Origin: Elusimicrobiota bacterium
GTDB lineage: Bacteria > Elusimicrobiota > Elusimicrobia > UBA1565 > UBA9628
DNA length: 64,000 bases
Assembly (NCBI GenBank): GCA_026388095.1
Contig: JAPLKL010000004.1
Span: 1-64,000 of the forward strand
Reading direction: 5' to 3'
Shown: one piece after another, positions 34,205-43,634 of the stretch
How positions within the stretch are numbered: the first letter of the stretch is position 1
Layout: every line of letters starts with the position of its first letter
The notes under the pieces: model-generated
Databases searched by the model: none
The model's input: the letters and a program-made list of their open reading frames with translations, nothing else
What the model was told of the DNA's origin: nothing
Program-made: the position numbers and the translations under genes

Positions 34205-35197
34205 ATGACCATAGCGCATGCCGAGCGCTCCCGCCTGCAGGGCATCGTAGACCGTTTCTCCCGGAAGCGCATCCTGGTTGTCGGCGACCTCATGCTCGAC
34301 CAGTTCATCCGGGGCGGGGTCTCGCGCATCTCCCCGGAGGCCCCGGTGCCGGTGGTGCAGGTCCGCTCCGAGAGCTTCGTGCTCGGCGGCGCGGGCAACG
34401 TGGCCCACAACCTCTCGGCCTTGGGAGCCCGCGTCGAGGCCGTGGGGGTGCTGGGAGACGATCCGGCGGGCCGCATGCTGCGCGACGAGCTCTCGGCCCG
34501 GGGCGTCGAGGTCGGCCGCTTGGTGACGGACCCTTCGCGCGTGACCTCCCAGAAATGCCGCGTCATCGCGGAGCATCAGCAGGTGGTCCGCTTCGACCGC
34601 GAGACCCCCGGCCCTCTGCCCGTCCCGACTGAGCGGGGCCTGCTCAAGAGCCTCCTGACGGCCCTGCTCGATTGCGACGGGATCGTCCTTTCCGATTACG
34701 GCAAGGGAGTCATCTCCCGCAAGCTCATCGCAACGGCCATCTCCGGGGCTAGGCGGCGGGGCATCCCGGTCACCGTTGACCCCAAGGTGGAGCATTTCGG
34801 CTTCTACCGCGGCGTGGACTGCATCACCCCCAACACCGCCGAGGCCTGGGCGGGCATGCGGCGTCCTCAGCAGGCCGGCGAGAGACCCCTGACCGCACTG
34901 GGTTGGGACATCCGGGCCCGCTTGCGGGCCAAATCCGTCCTGATCACACGCGGCTCGGACGGGATGAGCCTTTTCGAGGCCGGCGGCCGCCTCACCCATA
35001 TCCCCACGGTGGCCCAAGAGGTCTATGACGTGACCGGCGCCGGGGATACGGTCATCTCCGTATTGACTTTGGGCTTGGCGGCCGGCGCGCGCATCCGAGA
35101 AGCCGCCGTGCTCTCGAACTACGCGGCCGGCATCGTAGTGGGAAAGCTGGGCACCGCGGTCTGCACCGTGCCGGAACTGAAAGGGGCCTTGCGTTGA
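34205..35197 (+). CDS. rfaE1: D-glycero-beta-D-manno-heptose-7-phosphate kinase
   Basis: 330 aa, PfkB fold. Blocks: RILVVGDLMLDQFIRGGVSRISPE, FVLGGAGNVAHNLSALGARVE, DYGKGVISRKL, VTVDPKVEHFGFYRGVDCITPN (shown by its ends) and the catalytic VTGAGDTVIS. Only the kinase half of bifunctional HldE is present, with no adenylyltransferase domain; the second half would have to be encoded elsewhere. It supplies heptose-1,7-bisphosphate for the ADP-heptose used by the GT9 protein upstream. Confidence 0.92.
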   Translation: MTIAHAERSRLQGIVDRFSRKRILVVGDLMLDQFIRGGVSRISPEAPVPVVQVRSESFVLGGAGNVAHNLSALGARVEAVGVLGDDPAGRMLRDELSARGVEVGRLVTDPSRVTSQKCRVIAEHQQVVRFDRETPGPLPVPTERGLLKSLLTALLDCDGIVLSDYGKGVISRKLIATAISGARRRGIPVTVDPKVEHFGFYRGVDCITPNTAEAWAGMRRPQQAGERPLTALGWDIRARLRAKSVLITRGSDGMSLFEAGGRLTHIPTVAQEVYDVTGAGDTVISVLTLGLAAGARIREAAVLSNYAAGIVVGKLGTAVCTVPELKGALR

Positions 35198-35934
35198 GGA
35201 AAGAGGGCGACTGCCTCGTCGTGATCCCGGCCCGCTTGGGCTCGACCAGGTTCCCGGCCAAGGTCCTGGCGCGCCTGGGCGGCAGGCCCGTGGTGGAATG
35301 GTGCTGGCGGGCGGCGCGCGCGGCCGGCGTGGGCCCCGTGCTCGTGGCCACCGACGACGAGCGCGTGCGCCGGGCCGTGGCCGCCTTCGGGGGCTTGGCG
35401 GTGATGACCCCGGTCTCCTGCGCCTCGGGCAGCGACCGCGTGGCCCGGGCCGCCCGAGGCCGCCGGGAGCCTCTGGTCATCAACCTGCAGGGCGACATGC
35501 CCTTCATCAAGCCCTCCACGGTCCGCCGCGTGGCCGAGCTCCTGCGCCGCAACCCCGGCGCGGACATGGCCACCGCGGTCATGCCCCTGCGCGACCCGCG
35601 GCGGGACGCTGACCCCAACGTGGTCAAGGCGGCCCTGGCTCAAGACGGCCGCGCGCTCTACTTCTCCCGCGCCGCCATCCCGTTCGCCCGCGACGGAGGC
35701 AAGCCCCGGCGTTTCGAGCACCTGGGCATCTACGGGTTCCGGCGCCGGTCCTTGGACCGATTCGTGCGCCTGCCCGCCACCGCTCTGGAACGCTGCGAAT
35801 GCCTGGAACAGCTCCGGGCCCTGGAAGACGGAATGTCCATCTACGCCGCCGTGGTGACCGAGAGGCCCGTGGCCATCGACACCCCGGCGGACCTTCGTCG
35901 TGCCGAGCGTATGTTGCAGGGAACCAAAAAATGA
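35194..35934 (+). CDS. kdsB: CMP-Kdo synthetase KdsB
   Basis: 246 aa from TTG 35194, overlapping the previous stop by 4 nt. It is a nucleotidyltransferase with [39 protein letters not shown] (metal-binding Asp), YFSRAAIPF and the end motif [11 protein letters not shown]. It activates Kdo with CTP, which fits the pyrG gene directly downstream (ATGA overlap). Confidence 0.95.
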   Translation: MRKEGDCLVVIPARLGSTRFPAKVLARLGGRPVVEWCWRAARAAGVGPVLVATDDERVRRAVAAFGGLAVMTPVSCASGSDRVARAARGRREPLVINLQGDMPFIKPSTVRRVAELLRRNPGADMATAVMPLRDPRRDADPNVVKAALAQDGRALYFSRAAIPFARDGGKPRRFEHLGIYGFRRRSLDRFVRLPATALERCECLEQLRALEDGMSIYAAVVTERPVAIDTPADLRRAERMLQGTKK

Positions 35935-37535
35935 CCAAATACATCTTCGTGACCGGCGGGGTGGTGAGCTCGCTAGGCAAGGGCATCTCCGCCTCCTCCA
36001 TCGGCAAGCTCCTGCAGGCCCGGGGCTTGCGGGTGTCCATGCTCAAGTGCGACCCCTACATCAACGTGGATCCCGGCACCATGAACCCCTTCCAGCACGG
36101 CGAGGTCTTCGTGACCGAGGACGGGGCCGAGACCGACCTGGACCTGGGCCACTACGAGCGCTTCCTCAACGCGGAGATGCACCAGGCCAACAACTTCACC
36201 GCCGGGAAGGTCTACGAAACGGTCATCTCGCGCGAGCGCAAAGGCGATTTCCTGGGCGCCACGGTTCAGGTCATCCCCCACATCACAGACGAGATCAAGA
36301 ACCGCTTCCGGGCCATCTCCAAGGACGGGGACGTGGCCATCGTGGAGATCGGCGGCACGGTCGGCGACATCGAGAGCCTGCCCTTCCTGGAGGCCGCCCG
36401 GCAGATGGGCCTGGAAGGCGGCCGGGACAACGTCCTCTACGTGCACGTCACCCTCGTCCCCTACATCAAGGCCTCGGAGGAACTCAAGACCAAGCCCACC
36501 CAGCACAGCGTCGGCAAGCTCCGCGAGATCGGCATCAACCCGGACATCATCATCTGCCGCAGCGAGAAGCCCCTCAACTCCGACATCAAGGCCAAGCTCA
36601 GCCTGTTCTGCAACGTGCCCAAGGAGTCCGTGATCGAGGCCCAGGACGCGTTCAGCATCTACGAGGTCCCTCTCATGCTCCACAAGCAGGGCCTCGACGA
36701 CCAGATCATCATGCTCCTGCGCCTGCGCACGCACTCCAAGGACCTGGAGTCCTGGACGGCCATGGTGGAGCGCCTGCGCAAGCCCAAGCGCGAGGTCACC
36801 ATCGCCCTGGCCGGAAAGTACACCGACTACAAGGACGCCTACAAGTCGGTCAACGAATCCTTGGTCCACGCCGGCATCGCGCACTCCGCCCAGGTGCACG
36901 TGCGCTTCGTGGAGACCACGGACCACGACCTGGAGGAGAAGCTTGCCGACGTGGGGGGCATCCTCGTGCCCGGCGGCTTCGGCGACCGCGGCATCGAGGG
37001 CAAGATCCACGTGGCGCGCCTGGCCCGCGAGGGCCGCATCCCCTACTTCGGGCTGTGCCTGGGCATGCAGGTGGCGGTCATCGAGTTCGCGCGCAACGTG
37101 CTCAAGCTGGCCGGCGCCCACTCCACGGAGTTCGACGCGCAGACCCGCTACCCGGTCATCGACCTGCTTCCGGAGCAGAAGACGGTCAAGGACAAGGGCG
37201 CGACGATGCGCCTGGGCACCTACGAGTGCGCGCTCAAGAAGGGCAGCCTGGCGCATAAGGCCTACGGCGCCAGCACCGTGCGCGAGCGCCACCGCCACCG
37301 CTACGAGGTCAACAACAAGTTCCGCAAGCTGCTCGAGGACTCCGGCCTCTGCGTGGCCGGGACCTACGCGGCCAAGAACCTCGTGGAGATCATCGAGCTG
37401 CCAGACCACCCCTGGTTCCTGGCCGTGCAATTCCACCCGGAATTCAAGAGCCGGCCGGAGGTTCCGCATCCGCTGTTCCGCGACTTCGTGGCCGCGGCCC
37501 TGGCCCGGACCTCCCAGCAAGTCCATGCCCGCTAA
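35931..37535 (+). CDS. pyrG: CTP synthase PyrG
   Basis: 534 aa. The synthetase domain begins [19 protein letters not shown] with [25 protein letters not shown] and [13 protein letters not shown]. The class I glutaminase domain has [13 protein letters not shown], the nucleophile segment YFGLCLGMQ and the final His-Glu pair in VQFHPEFKS. It makes CTP from UTP. Its place between kdsB and kdsA ties CTP supply to CMP-Kdo formation, a known gene order. Confidence 0.97.
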   Translation: MTKYIFVTGGVVSSLGKGISASSIGKLLQARGLRVSMLKCDPYINVDPGTMNPFQHGEVFVTEDGAETDLDLGHYERFLNAEMHQANNFTAGKVYETVISRERKGDFLGATVQVIPHITDEIKNRFRAISKDGDVAIVEIGGTVGDIESLPFLEAARQMGLEGGRDNVLYVHVTLVPYIKASEELKTKPTQHSVGKLREIGINPDIIICRSEKPLNSDIKAKLSLFCNVPKESVIEAQDAFSIYEVPLMLHKQGLDDQIIMLLRLRTHSKDLESWTAMVERLRKPKREVTIALAGKYTDYKDAYKSVNESLVHAGIAHSAQVHVRFVETTDHDLEEKLADVGGILVPGGFGDRGIEGKIHVARLAREGRIPYFGLCLGMQVAVIEFARNVLKLAGAHSTEFDAQTRYPVIDLLPEQKTVKDKGATMRLGTYECALKKGSLAHKAYGASTVRERHRHRYEVNNKFRKLLEDSGLCVAGTYAAKNLVEIIELPDHPWFLAVQFHPEFKSRPEVPHPLFRDFVAAALARTSQQVHAR

Positions 37536-38363
37536 GCTGCGCGCCGTGCGCCAGGCGCGCCTGGCGGTGGGCGGGGCCGTCTTCGCCAACGACGCCCCCT
37601 TGGCCTTCATCGGCGGCCTCTGCGCCCTGGAATCCGAAGCGCTGCTCCGGCGGGTGGGCCGGTCGCTCAAGGACTGCTTCGCCAAGCTCGGCGCGGGCTT
37701 CGTCCTGAAATGCTCCGCGGACAAGGCCAACCGGACCTCGGGCGAGGCTTTTCGCGGCCCTGGCTTCGAAGCCGGCCTGCGCATACTCGCCCGGGTGGCG
37801 CGGGGCCTGGGCGTGGCCTGCCTGACCGACGTGCACGAGCCGGCCCAGGCCGCGCTGGCCGCTTGCAGGTCCCGGCCTTCCTGTGCCGGCAGACCGAGAT
37901 GCTCCTGGCCTGCGGCCGGACCGGCAAGCCGGTCAACCTCAAGAAGGGGCAGTTCGTCTCTCCCTGGGACATGGCCCACGCGGTGCGCAAGGTCGAGTCC
38001 ACGGGAAACCGCAGGATCATGCTCACGGAGCGCGGCACGAGCTTCGGCTACGGCAACCTCGTCGTGGATATGCGCTCGCTGACCGTCCTGCGCTCTTTGG
38101 GCTACCCGGTCATCTTCGACGCGACGCATTCCGTGCAGCTTCCGGGAGGCCTGGGCCATGCCACGGGGGGCGACCGCCGCGCCATCTGGCCGCTGACCCG
38201 GGCCGCGGCGGCCGTGGGCGTGGCCGGGGTCTTCTTCGAGGCGCATCCGGACCCGGACCGGGCTTTGAGCGACGGCCCCAACGCCTTGGCCCTGCGCGAC
38301 GTGCCGCGCTTCGCCGCCATGGCGCAGCGCATAGACTCCATGGTGAAAAGGGAACTCCTATGA
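37525..38363 (+). pseudogene. kdsA: Kdo-8-phosphate synthase gene with an internal frameshift
   Basis: It starts at ATG 37525, overlapping pyrG by 11 nt. Frame 1 encodes the N-terminal half: GGAVFANDAPLAFIGGLC, CSADKANRTSGEAFRGPG, CLTDVHEPAQAALAA. Near 37862 the reading jumps frame and continues LQVPAFLCRQTEMLLA, GKPVNLKKGQFVSPWDMA, GYGNLVVDMRSL, DATHSVQLPGG and FFEAHPDPDRALSDGPNAL to the stop at 38361. Against family members ([21 protein letters not shown] in E. coli) five residues of the DVVDV type are missing, so about 16 nt appear deleted. All other motifs are intact. It is either a real lesion, a recoded gene or an assembly error. Confidence 0.85.
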
Positions 38364-38686
38364 AATGCATGAACTGCGGCCAAGAGAACAAGGACACGGC
38401 CAAGGCCTGCAAGAAGTGCGGCCGGGACCTCACCATCCCGCCGGCCTGGTTCCCGGACGCGAAATGGCACCTGAGGACCTTGGGCATCATCTACGCCTGC
38501 CTCGTCGTGTTCTATTTCGGGGTGACCTATCTGCTGCGCAAGATGCCCCGGCCCTACCACATCCGCAAGATCCCCGTCGAGATGACGCCCTGGCTGCGTC
38601 CCGGGGGCAAGATCGTCCCCGATGAAGAACTGCAGGCCCCGGCCCAGCGGCCCCAAGTCGAAGACCCCGCCCCCGGCAAGAAGTGA
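38360..38686 (+). CDS. Zinc-ribbon protein with one membrane helix
   Basis: 108 aa. The N-terminal zinc ribbon has the pattern MKCMNCGQENKDTAKACKKC (CxxC 14 residues CxxC type). It is followed by a linker and one membrane helix (LGIIYACLVVFYFGVTYLL), with a Pro-rich C-terminus. The ATG at 38360 overlaps the kdsA stop. Such DZANK/zinc-ribbon anchors are common and have no assigned role. Its fixed position between kdsA and lptC suggests envelope assembly. Confidence 0.75.
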   Translation: MKCMNCGQENKDTAKACKKCGRDLTIPPAWFPDAKWHLRTLGIIYACLVVFYFGVTYLLRKMPRPYHIRKIPVEMTPWLRPGGKIVPDEELQAPAQRPQVEDPAPGKK

Positions 38687-39207
38687 GCGCAATCGCCCGC
38701 GTCGGCGCCGTCCTCGTCCTGCTGGTCCCGCTCGGCGCGGGCGGGTGCCGCCAGGCCCGGCCTACGGCCTCCGAACCGCTCCAGACCATGGAAGACTTCG
38801 TCTTGGACCAGACCGTCCACGGGGTCCAGGTCTGGGAGCTCGCGGCACGCAGCGCCGTCCTGCATGAGGAGGCGGGCCACGCGATCCTCGACCAGCCGCG
38901 CATGCGCTTCTTCCGCGACGGCCGCGTGGTCTCCCGGGTGAGCTCCGCGACCGGCAAGGTGCTGGTGGCCACGCACGACGTGTTCCTGTCGAGCTCGGTG
39001 GTGCTCGAAGCCCTTGAAGACCGCTCGGTCTTGGAGACGGAGTCCATGACCTATTCGGCCAAGCGCGACCGCTTCCTCACGGACGCCGAGGTTCTGGTCA
39101 AGAGGCCGGAAGGCCGCCTGCGCGGCCGCGGGCTGGAGGCCAAGCCGGACCTATCGGAGATCCGCATCTTCAATCAGCGCGCCGTGGTCAAGGAGAAGTC
39201 CTCATGA
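38683..39207 (+). CDS. lptC: LptC-like LPS export protein
   Basis: 174 aa from GTG 38683 (overlapping the previous stop). The N-terminus ends in LGAGGC, so it may be lipid-anchored instead of held by a helix. The beta-jellyroll LptC domain shows VHGVQVWELAARSAVLHEE, SVVLEALEDRSVLETESM and RFLTDAEVLVKRPEGRLRG. LptC passes LPS from the LptFG transporter to LptA, which follows at once (4-nt overlap). Confidence 0.88.
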   Translation: MSAIARVGAVLVLLVPLGAGGCRQARPTASEPLQTMEDFVLDQTVHGVQVWELAARSAVLHEEAGHAILDQPRMRFFRDGRVVSRVSSATGKVLVATHDVFLSSSVVLEALEDRSVLETESMTYSAKRDRFLTDAEVLVKRPEGRLRGRGLEAKPDLSEIRIFNQRAVVKEKSS

Positions 39208-39902
39208 CCTGGCTCGCCGCCCTGCTCCTGTGCGCCGGGCCGGCCCTAGGGGCCGACTCCGGGGCCGCGCACGAGGGCCGGCCTGTGGTGGGCGGCGTGG
39301 TGCGCAGCAAGGAATGGGTCATCCGCCGCGCCCCGCACCGGGAAGAGGAGTTCATCGGCGACGTGAGCTACCATAAGGGGCCCAGCCTGCTGACCTCGGA
39401 TTGGGCGCTCTTCCGGCACGAGCCGCAGCTCTGGGACGCCCGCGGGCATGTGCGCCTGGAGCACACGCTCAAGTCCGGCGACCGCATCGAGGTCCTCGGC
39501 GATACGGCCCATTTCGACCAGAACACCGGCCGCGGCCGGCTGCTGCCGCCGAAGGACGGCCTGGTCGCCTATTCCCGCACCCCTTTGGAAGGCGCGCCTG
39601 ACTCGGGTTCGGCCAAGCGCATCGATTGGGAGGGGCAGGAGCACATCCGCCTGACGGGGCGGGTGCATGTGTGGGGCTCGCGCCTGGCGCTCTGGGGCGA
39701 CCAAGCGGACTATGAAGCGGGCGCGGGAAAGCTGACCGTGACAGGAGGCCGTCCGGTGGTGCAGGTTCTTCAAGGCGATTGGACCGGCGCGGTGCAGGGC
39801 GACCAGGTGACCGCTTTGCAGAAGCCGGACCGGGTTCAGGCTGACGGGCGGACCCGGGGTTGGATCAAGTTCAAAGAGAAGCCGGGGAAGAAGAAGAAAT
39901 GA
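39204..39902 (+). CDS. lptA: LptA-like periplasmic LPS transport protein (OstA domain)
   Basis: 232 aa. The signal peptide is MTWLAALLLCAGPALG. Repeated OstA-type strands follow: EEFIGDVSYHKGPSLLTSDWA, WDARGHVRLEHTLKSGDRIEV, DTAHFDQNTGRGRLL, IRLTGRVHVWGSRLALWGDQ (one strand pair each). A Lys-rich tail ends the protein. It forms the periplasmic LPS bridge. It overlaps lptB (ATGA), giving the usual lptC-lptA-lptB order. Confidence 0.9.
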   Translation: MTWLAALLLCAGPALGADSGAAHEGRPVVGGVVRSKEWVIRRAPHREEEFIGDVSYHKGPSLLTSDWALFRHEPQLWDARGHVRLEHTLKSGDRIEVLGDTAHFDQNTGRGRLLPPKDGLVAYSRTPLEGAPDSGSAKRIDWEGQEHIRLTGRVHVWGSRLALWGDQADYEAGAGKLTVTGGRPVVQVLQGDWTGAVQGDQVTALQKPDRVQADGRTRGWIKFKEKPGKKKK

Positions 39903-40618
39903 AGCTGAGCGCCAAAGACATCCACAAGGCTTACGGCCACCGCCAGGTGGTCAAGGGCGTGTCTTTGGAGGTCTCCTCCGGCGAGATCGTGGGTCTGCTG
40001 GGGCCCAACGGGGCGGGCAAGACCACCACTTTCTACAGCTTGGCGGGCTTCATCACGCCTGAGTCCGGGGTGATCGCCATAGACGATCAGGACGTGACGG
40101 CCCTGCCCATGTACGCGCGGGCCCGGCGGGGCCTGGGTTATCTGGCCCAGGAGCCGACGGTGTTCCGGGGCCTGAGCGTGGAGGAGAACCTGCGCGCGGT
40201 CCTGGAGCGGACGGTGCCCAGCCGCCTGGAGCAGATGCGCCGGGTCAAGGACCTTCTGGAGGAATTCGGACTCTGGGAGCTGCGGCGCCAGAAGGCCTGG
40301 ACCTTGTCGGGCGGGGAGAAGCGGCGCTTGGAGGTCGCCCGGGCGATGATCAGCGATCCGAAGATCATCATGCTCGACGAGCCGTTCGTGGGCATCGACC
40401 CGATCACGGTCGGGGATCTCAAGACCATGATCTCGGCGCTCAAGGACCGGGGCATCGGCATCCTGATCACGGACCACAACGTGCGCGAGACCCTGCCCAT
40501 CATCGAGCGCGCCTACCTGATGTTCGACGGGAAGATCCTCGTCGAGGGCAACTCCAGGCAGCTTCTGGAGGACCCGAAGGCCCGCGAACTGTACCTCGGG
40601 CACGACTTCAAGATCTAG
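39899..40618 (+). CDS. lptB: LPS export ABC transporter ATPase LptB
   Basis: 239 aa from ATG 39899 (the frame extends upstream but lies inside lptA). Walker A LLGPNGAGKTTT (33-44), Q loop YLAQEPTVF, signature TLSGGEKRRLEVARA, Walker B IIMLDEPFVGIDP and H-loop ITDHNVRE are all intact. It powers LPS extraction with LptFG, which are not in this window. Confidence 0.97.
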   Translation: MKLSAKDIHKAYGHRQVVKGVSLEVSSGEIVGLLGPNGAGKTTTFYSLAGFITPESGVIAIDDQDVTALPMYARARRGLGYLAQEPTVFRGLSVEENLRAVLERTVPSRLEQMRRVKDLLEEFGLWELRRQKAWTLSGGEKRRLEVARAMISDPKIIMLDEPFVGIDPITVGDLKTMISALKDRGIGILITDHNVRETLPIIERAYLMFDGKILVEGNSRQLLEDPKARELYLGHDFKI

Positions 40619-40635
40619 CGGCGCTGGAGGACCAC

Positions 40636-41169
40636 ATGCTCAAGGGGATCATCATGGGAGCCGCGGGTTCCGCGGCGGCGGCGCTCCTGGGCGCGTATCT
40701 CTTCATTACCTTGGGAGGGATGCCGGCCAACGCGGACGCCGAGCCGTCGCGGCTGGAGAGGTGGGCTGCCCGCAAATCCCTGCGCGCGACCATCCGGCGC
40801 GAGTCCCCGAAGGGGCCCAATCCGGAGGCGCTCAGCGACGAGAACCTGCTCGCCGGCGTGCGGCTCTATGCGATCAAATGCGCCGAGTGCCACGGGGCGG
40901 CGGATGGGAAGGCCTCGTCCATAGCCAAGGGCCTGTTCCAGAAGCCGCCGCAGTTCGCCGAGGAAGGGGTGGAGGATGACCCGGAGGGCGCGACGTTCTG
41001 GAAGATCCTCCATGGGATCAGGTTGACGGGGATGCCTTCGCATCGGAACGCCCTATCGGAGCGGCAGATCTGGCAGCTGACGCTCTTCCTCAAGCATATG
41101 GATGGGCTGACGCCCGCGGCCGGGAAGGCTTGGAAGGATGTCCCGAGCCAAGCCGAGCCATCGAAGTAG
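40636..41169 (+). CDS. Membrane-anchored monohaem cytochrome c
   Basis: 177 aa. An N-terminal helix (IIMGAAGSAAAALLGAYLFI) serves as uncleaved anchor or signal. There is one haem site CAECH (Cys82, Cys85, His86) and a probable axial Met133 in RLTGMPSH. The size and spacing match class I cytochromes such as cbb3-associated or alternative complex subunits. No oxidase or reductase genes are adjacent, so its partner is unknown. It starts 17 nt after lptB and ends that transcription unit. Confidence 0.88.
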   Translation: MLKGIIMGAAGSAAAALLGAYLFITLGGMPANADAEPSRLERWAARKSLRATIRRESPKGPNPEALSDENLLAGVRLYAIKCAECHGAADGKASSIAKGLFQKPPQFAEEGVEDDPEGATFWKILHGIRLTGMPSHRNALSERQIWQLTLFLKHMDGLTPAAGKAWKDVPSQAEPSK

Positions 41170-41215
41170 GACTGGAAGATTCTTCTCCCCAGGACTGGTG
41201 ATCGATAGTGCATCC

Positions 41216-41252
41216 CTCTTAACTTATCAGACCAAAAGTTGAAAGTTAAGAG
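41216..41252. terminator. Hairpin between convergent genes
   Basis: CTCTTAACTT (41216-41225) and AAGTTAAGAG (41243-41252) form a perfect 10-bp AT-rich stem with a 17-nt loop, in the 107-nt gap between the cytochrome c and AroA-like genes, which face each other. It probably serves as a shared terminator, although no long T tract follows on either side. Confidence 0.45.
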
Positions 41253-41276
41253 AGTTGACCACCGGCACCGCAAAGA

Positions 41277-42515
41277 CTAGCCCCGCAGCCTGGAGAGGTC
41301 CTTGAGCAGGGCGGGGTAGCGGTCGGACAAGACTCCCGTCTGCGAGACCGTGGTCTCGCCGTCGGCCAGGATCCCCGCCAGGATCCCGGCCCGAGCCAGT
41401 TGCAGCTCCTCGTCGGCGGCGACCCGCCCGGGCCTCAGCCCTGTCGGTCCCGACACCACCAGGTCCTTGCCCTCGGCCTCGGCGCGGACGCCGAAGCCGT
41501 CGAGCAGCTTGATGAGCCGCTCCGGGCTGTCTCCCGCGGCGCCGCGCAGGCGGCTGGCGCCCTCGGCCTGGGACGCGGCCACGGCCAGCAGCGCAGGGTC
41601 AGCGGAGGCCTCTTGCCAAGGCAGGTCGGCTCCGCAAAGCCTCAGCCTGCGGACCCGGAGCCCGGCCGCGTGCCAGTCCGCCCGCAGGCCCATGCGGCAG
41701 AGCGCTCCAAGGACCCCAGTGCTGGCGTCCTGCGGGGTCAGCCCTTCGATGAAGATCTCGCCGCCCGCGGCTAGGCCCGCTGCCAAGGCCCAGAACGCGG
41801 CCCAGGAAAAGTCCGGCGGCACGGCCAGGCGCGTCCCCGCGAGGTTCCTCCCGCCCAGGACCGTGCAGGTGAAGCCTGCGCTGCGCACCTCGGCCCCGAA
41901 CAGGGCCAGCAGCCCCTCCAGGCGCGGGTCGGACGGGAACGGCTCTGCGACGGAGGTCTCCCCGATGGACATGGTCCCGGCCAGCAGGACCGCGGCCTTA
42001 AGATGTCCGCAGGGCCGCTGCATGACGTGCCGGGCCGCCTTGAGCGCTCGGCCCAGCACGCAGACCGGGACGGTGTCTCCGGGGCCGTGCAGGTGGATGG
42101 AGGCGCCCATCTTGCGCAGGGCAACCGCCACCTCGGACAGGGAGACGCGCTGTAGGCCTTCCTCGCCGGAGATGTCGGCCGCGATGGGGTTGGCCGCAAT
42201 GACTCCCATGAGCAGGCTCGCGGTGGCTACGGAGTCTCCGGCCTTCAGGCAATGCTTGGGCTGGGCCAGCCCCCGCCAGCCCAGGCCGCGGACCGCGGTC
42301 TGCTCGCCGTCTGGCGAAGGGGTGATGGTCACGCCCAGCTCCGTCAGGCAGGAGCACGTGCAATGGACATCGAGAGACGGCGGCAGCCTCTCCAGGACCG
42401 TATGCCCTCCGGCCATGGCCCCCAGCAGCAGGGCCGTGTGGGCGAGAGTCTCGTCCGCGGGAGGCCTGAGCCTCCCGCGCAAGGGCAATCCGCCGCTGAT
42501 CTTAATCCTGTCCAT
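41277..42515 (-). CDS. EPSP-synthase-like protein with degenerate active site
   Basis: 412 aa with the length and repeat pattern of the AroA/MurA fold (ISGGLPLRGRLRPPADETLA, AGDSVATASLLMGVIA, HVMQRPCGHLKAAVLLAGT, GDSPERLIKLLDGFGV). The residues that bind shikimate-3-phosphate and PEP are not there: GDKSISHR is ADETLAHT, GNSGTTxR is AGDSVATAS, KESDR is GDSPER, and the DHR motif is ADEELQ. It cannot work as an ordinary AroA and is probably a pseudoenzyme or a new activity on the same fold. It is the last gene of a long minus-strand operon, 30 nt after the TPR gene. Confidence 0.75.
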   Translation of the reverse strand: MDRIKISGGLPLRGRLRPPADETLAHTALLLGAMAGGHTVLERLPPSLDVHCTCSCLTELGVTITPSPDGEQTAVRGLGWRGLAQPKHCLKAGDSVATASLLMGVIAANPIAADISGEEGLQRVSLSEVAVALRKMGASIHLHGPGDTVPVCVLGRALKAARHVMQRPCGHLKAAVLLAGTMSIGETSVAEPFPSDPRLEGLLALFGAEVRSAGFTCTVLGGRNLAGTRLAVPPDFSWAAFWALAAGLAAGGEIFIEGLTPQDASTGVLGALCRMGLRADWHAAGLRVRRLRLCGADLPWQEASADPALLAVAASQAEGASRLRGAAGDSPERLIKLLDGFGVRAEAEGKDLVVSGPTGLRPGRVAADEELQLARAGILAGILADGETTVSQTGVLSDRYPALLKDLSRLRG

Positions 42516-42545
42516 GGCGCTCCGGCAGACCGGACGTCCGGTCGT

Positions 42546-43634
42546 TCAGGTGAACAGTTCCAGGTGCGTGTGGATCCCGGCCCGCCGCGCCCGCCGCACA
42601 GCCTGATCGAAGACCCGCTCGGCCTCATTGGTGCGGCCCTTGGCGTGCAGCAAGGTAGCCAAGGACGTCTCCGAGAGCACGATCCCCCGGGTCTCCCCCC
42701 CCTTCGCGAAGCCCGCCAGGGCGGCACGGAACGTCTTCTCAGCCGGCCCCAACTCCCCCCGCCGCAAGTGGATCTGCCCCAGCCCCCAGTCCACATAGGC
42801 CAGGTCCACCGGGTCGCCTATGCCCGTGTAGAGCGCGTGCGCCTTGACGTAATGTCTCTGCGCTTCGGCGAGCCGCCCCCGCTGACGGAGCACATTCGCC
42901 AGTCCGCAATGCGCGTACGCCTGGCCGAAAACGTCCTCGGTCCCGGCCATCGCCCGCAGGGCCCGCGAATAGAACCCCTCGGCCTCGGCGAAGCGCCCCT
43001 GGATGCGCGTCACCCCGCCCAAGCCGAACCAGGCATAGGCTTGGCCCGAGGCGTCGCCGGCGCGGCGGCTCAACGCCAGGCCCTGCTGGAAAGCCCGCCG
43101 AGACCCCGCCAGGTCACCGGCGAAGCGCAGGGCCCCGCCTATCGCCCAGAGGACATAGCCCGCCCCCGCCCAATCGCGCTCCCGCTGGAAGCGCGCCAGG
43201 TGCCGCCGCAGCTTCCTCAAGCAGGGCCCGAAATCGCCCGCAGCCCGCTCGATGAGTGCCCCTTCCAGAGCGAAGCGCTCTTTCATCTCTTTGCCGGCAG
43301 CGACCTTGCTGCCCACCGCCCAATACCTCCGGGCCTCCGCCACCTCGCCTAGACTGCGCAGGCAAGCCACCAACCCTAGACAGCAGTCCAGCCAGGAAGC
43401 CCGGTCCGGAGCCGTCAGCCGATCCACGAGCCCCCGGTACAAAGACGCGGCGGCTGCCAGGAACCCCCGGTTGCGCAGGCACTCCGCCTTGAGCATATCC
43501 CCTTCCGGCCGGAACGCCGCCGGCAAAGGCCTGTCCAGGAGGGCCAAAGCCTCCTCGAAACAGCCTTCGTCCGACAGCTCCTTGGCCCGCTCCAAGCGCA
43601 GGGCCGCGGCGGAGACGTCATCGTTCTTGGACAT
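42546..43634 (-). CDS. TPR-repeat protein
   Basis: About 362 aa from ATG 43634 (GGAG 10 nt upstream; a GTG at 43658 is the alternative). It lacks a signal peptide. At least six 34-40 residue TPR units are visible, for example GQAYAWFGLGGVTRIQGRFA and DLAYVDWGLGQIHLRRGELG. The repeats recall MalT/LGN-type scaffolds that bind partner peptides. It overlaps the end of the TMTC-like gene by 17 nt, so the two are coupled and may interact. Confidence 0.8.
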   Translation of the reverse strand: MSKNDDVSAAALRLERAKELSDEGCFEEALALLDRPLPAAFRPEGDMLKAECLRNRGFLAAAASLYRGLVDRLTAPDRASWLDCCLGLVACLRSLGEVAEARRYWAVGSKVAAGKEMKERFALEGALIERAAGDFGPCLRKLRRHLARFQRERDWAGAGYVLWAIGGALRFAGDLAGSRRAFQQGLALSRRAGDASGQAYAWFGLGGVTRIQGRFAEAEGFYSRALRAMAGTEDVFGQAYAHCGLANVLRQRGRLAEAQRHYVKAHALYTGIGDPVDLAYVDWGLGQIHLRRGELGPAEKTFRAALAGFAKGGETRGIVLSETSLATLLHAKGRTNEAERVFDQAVRRARRAGIHTHLELFT

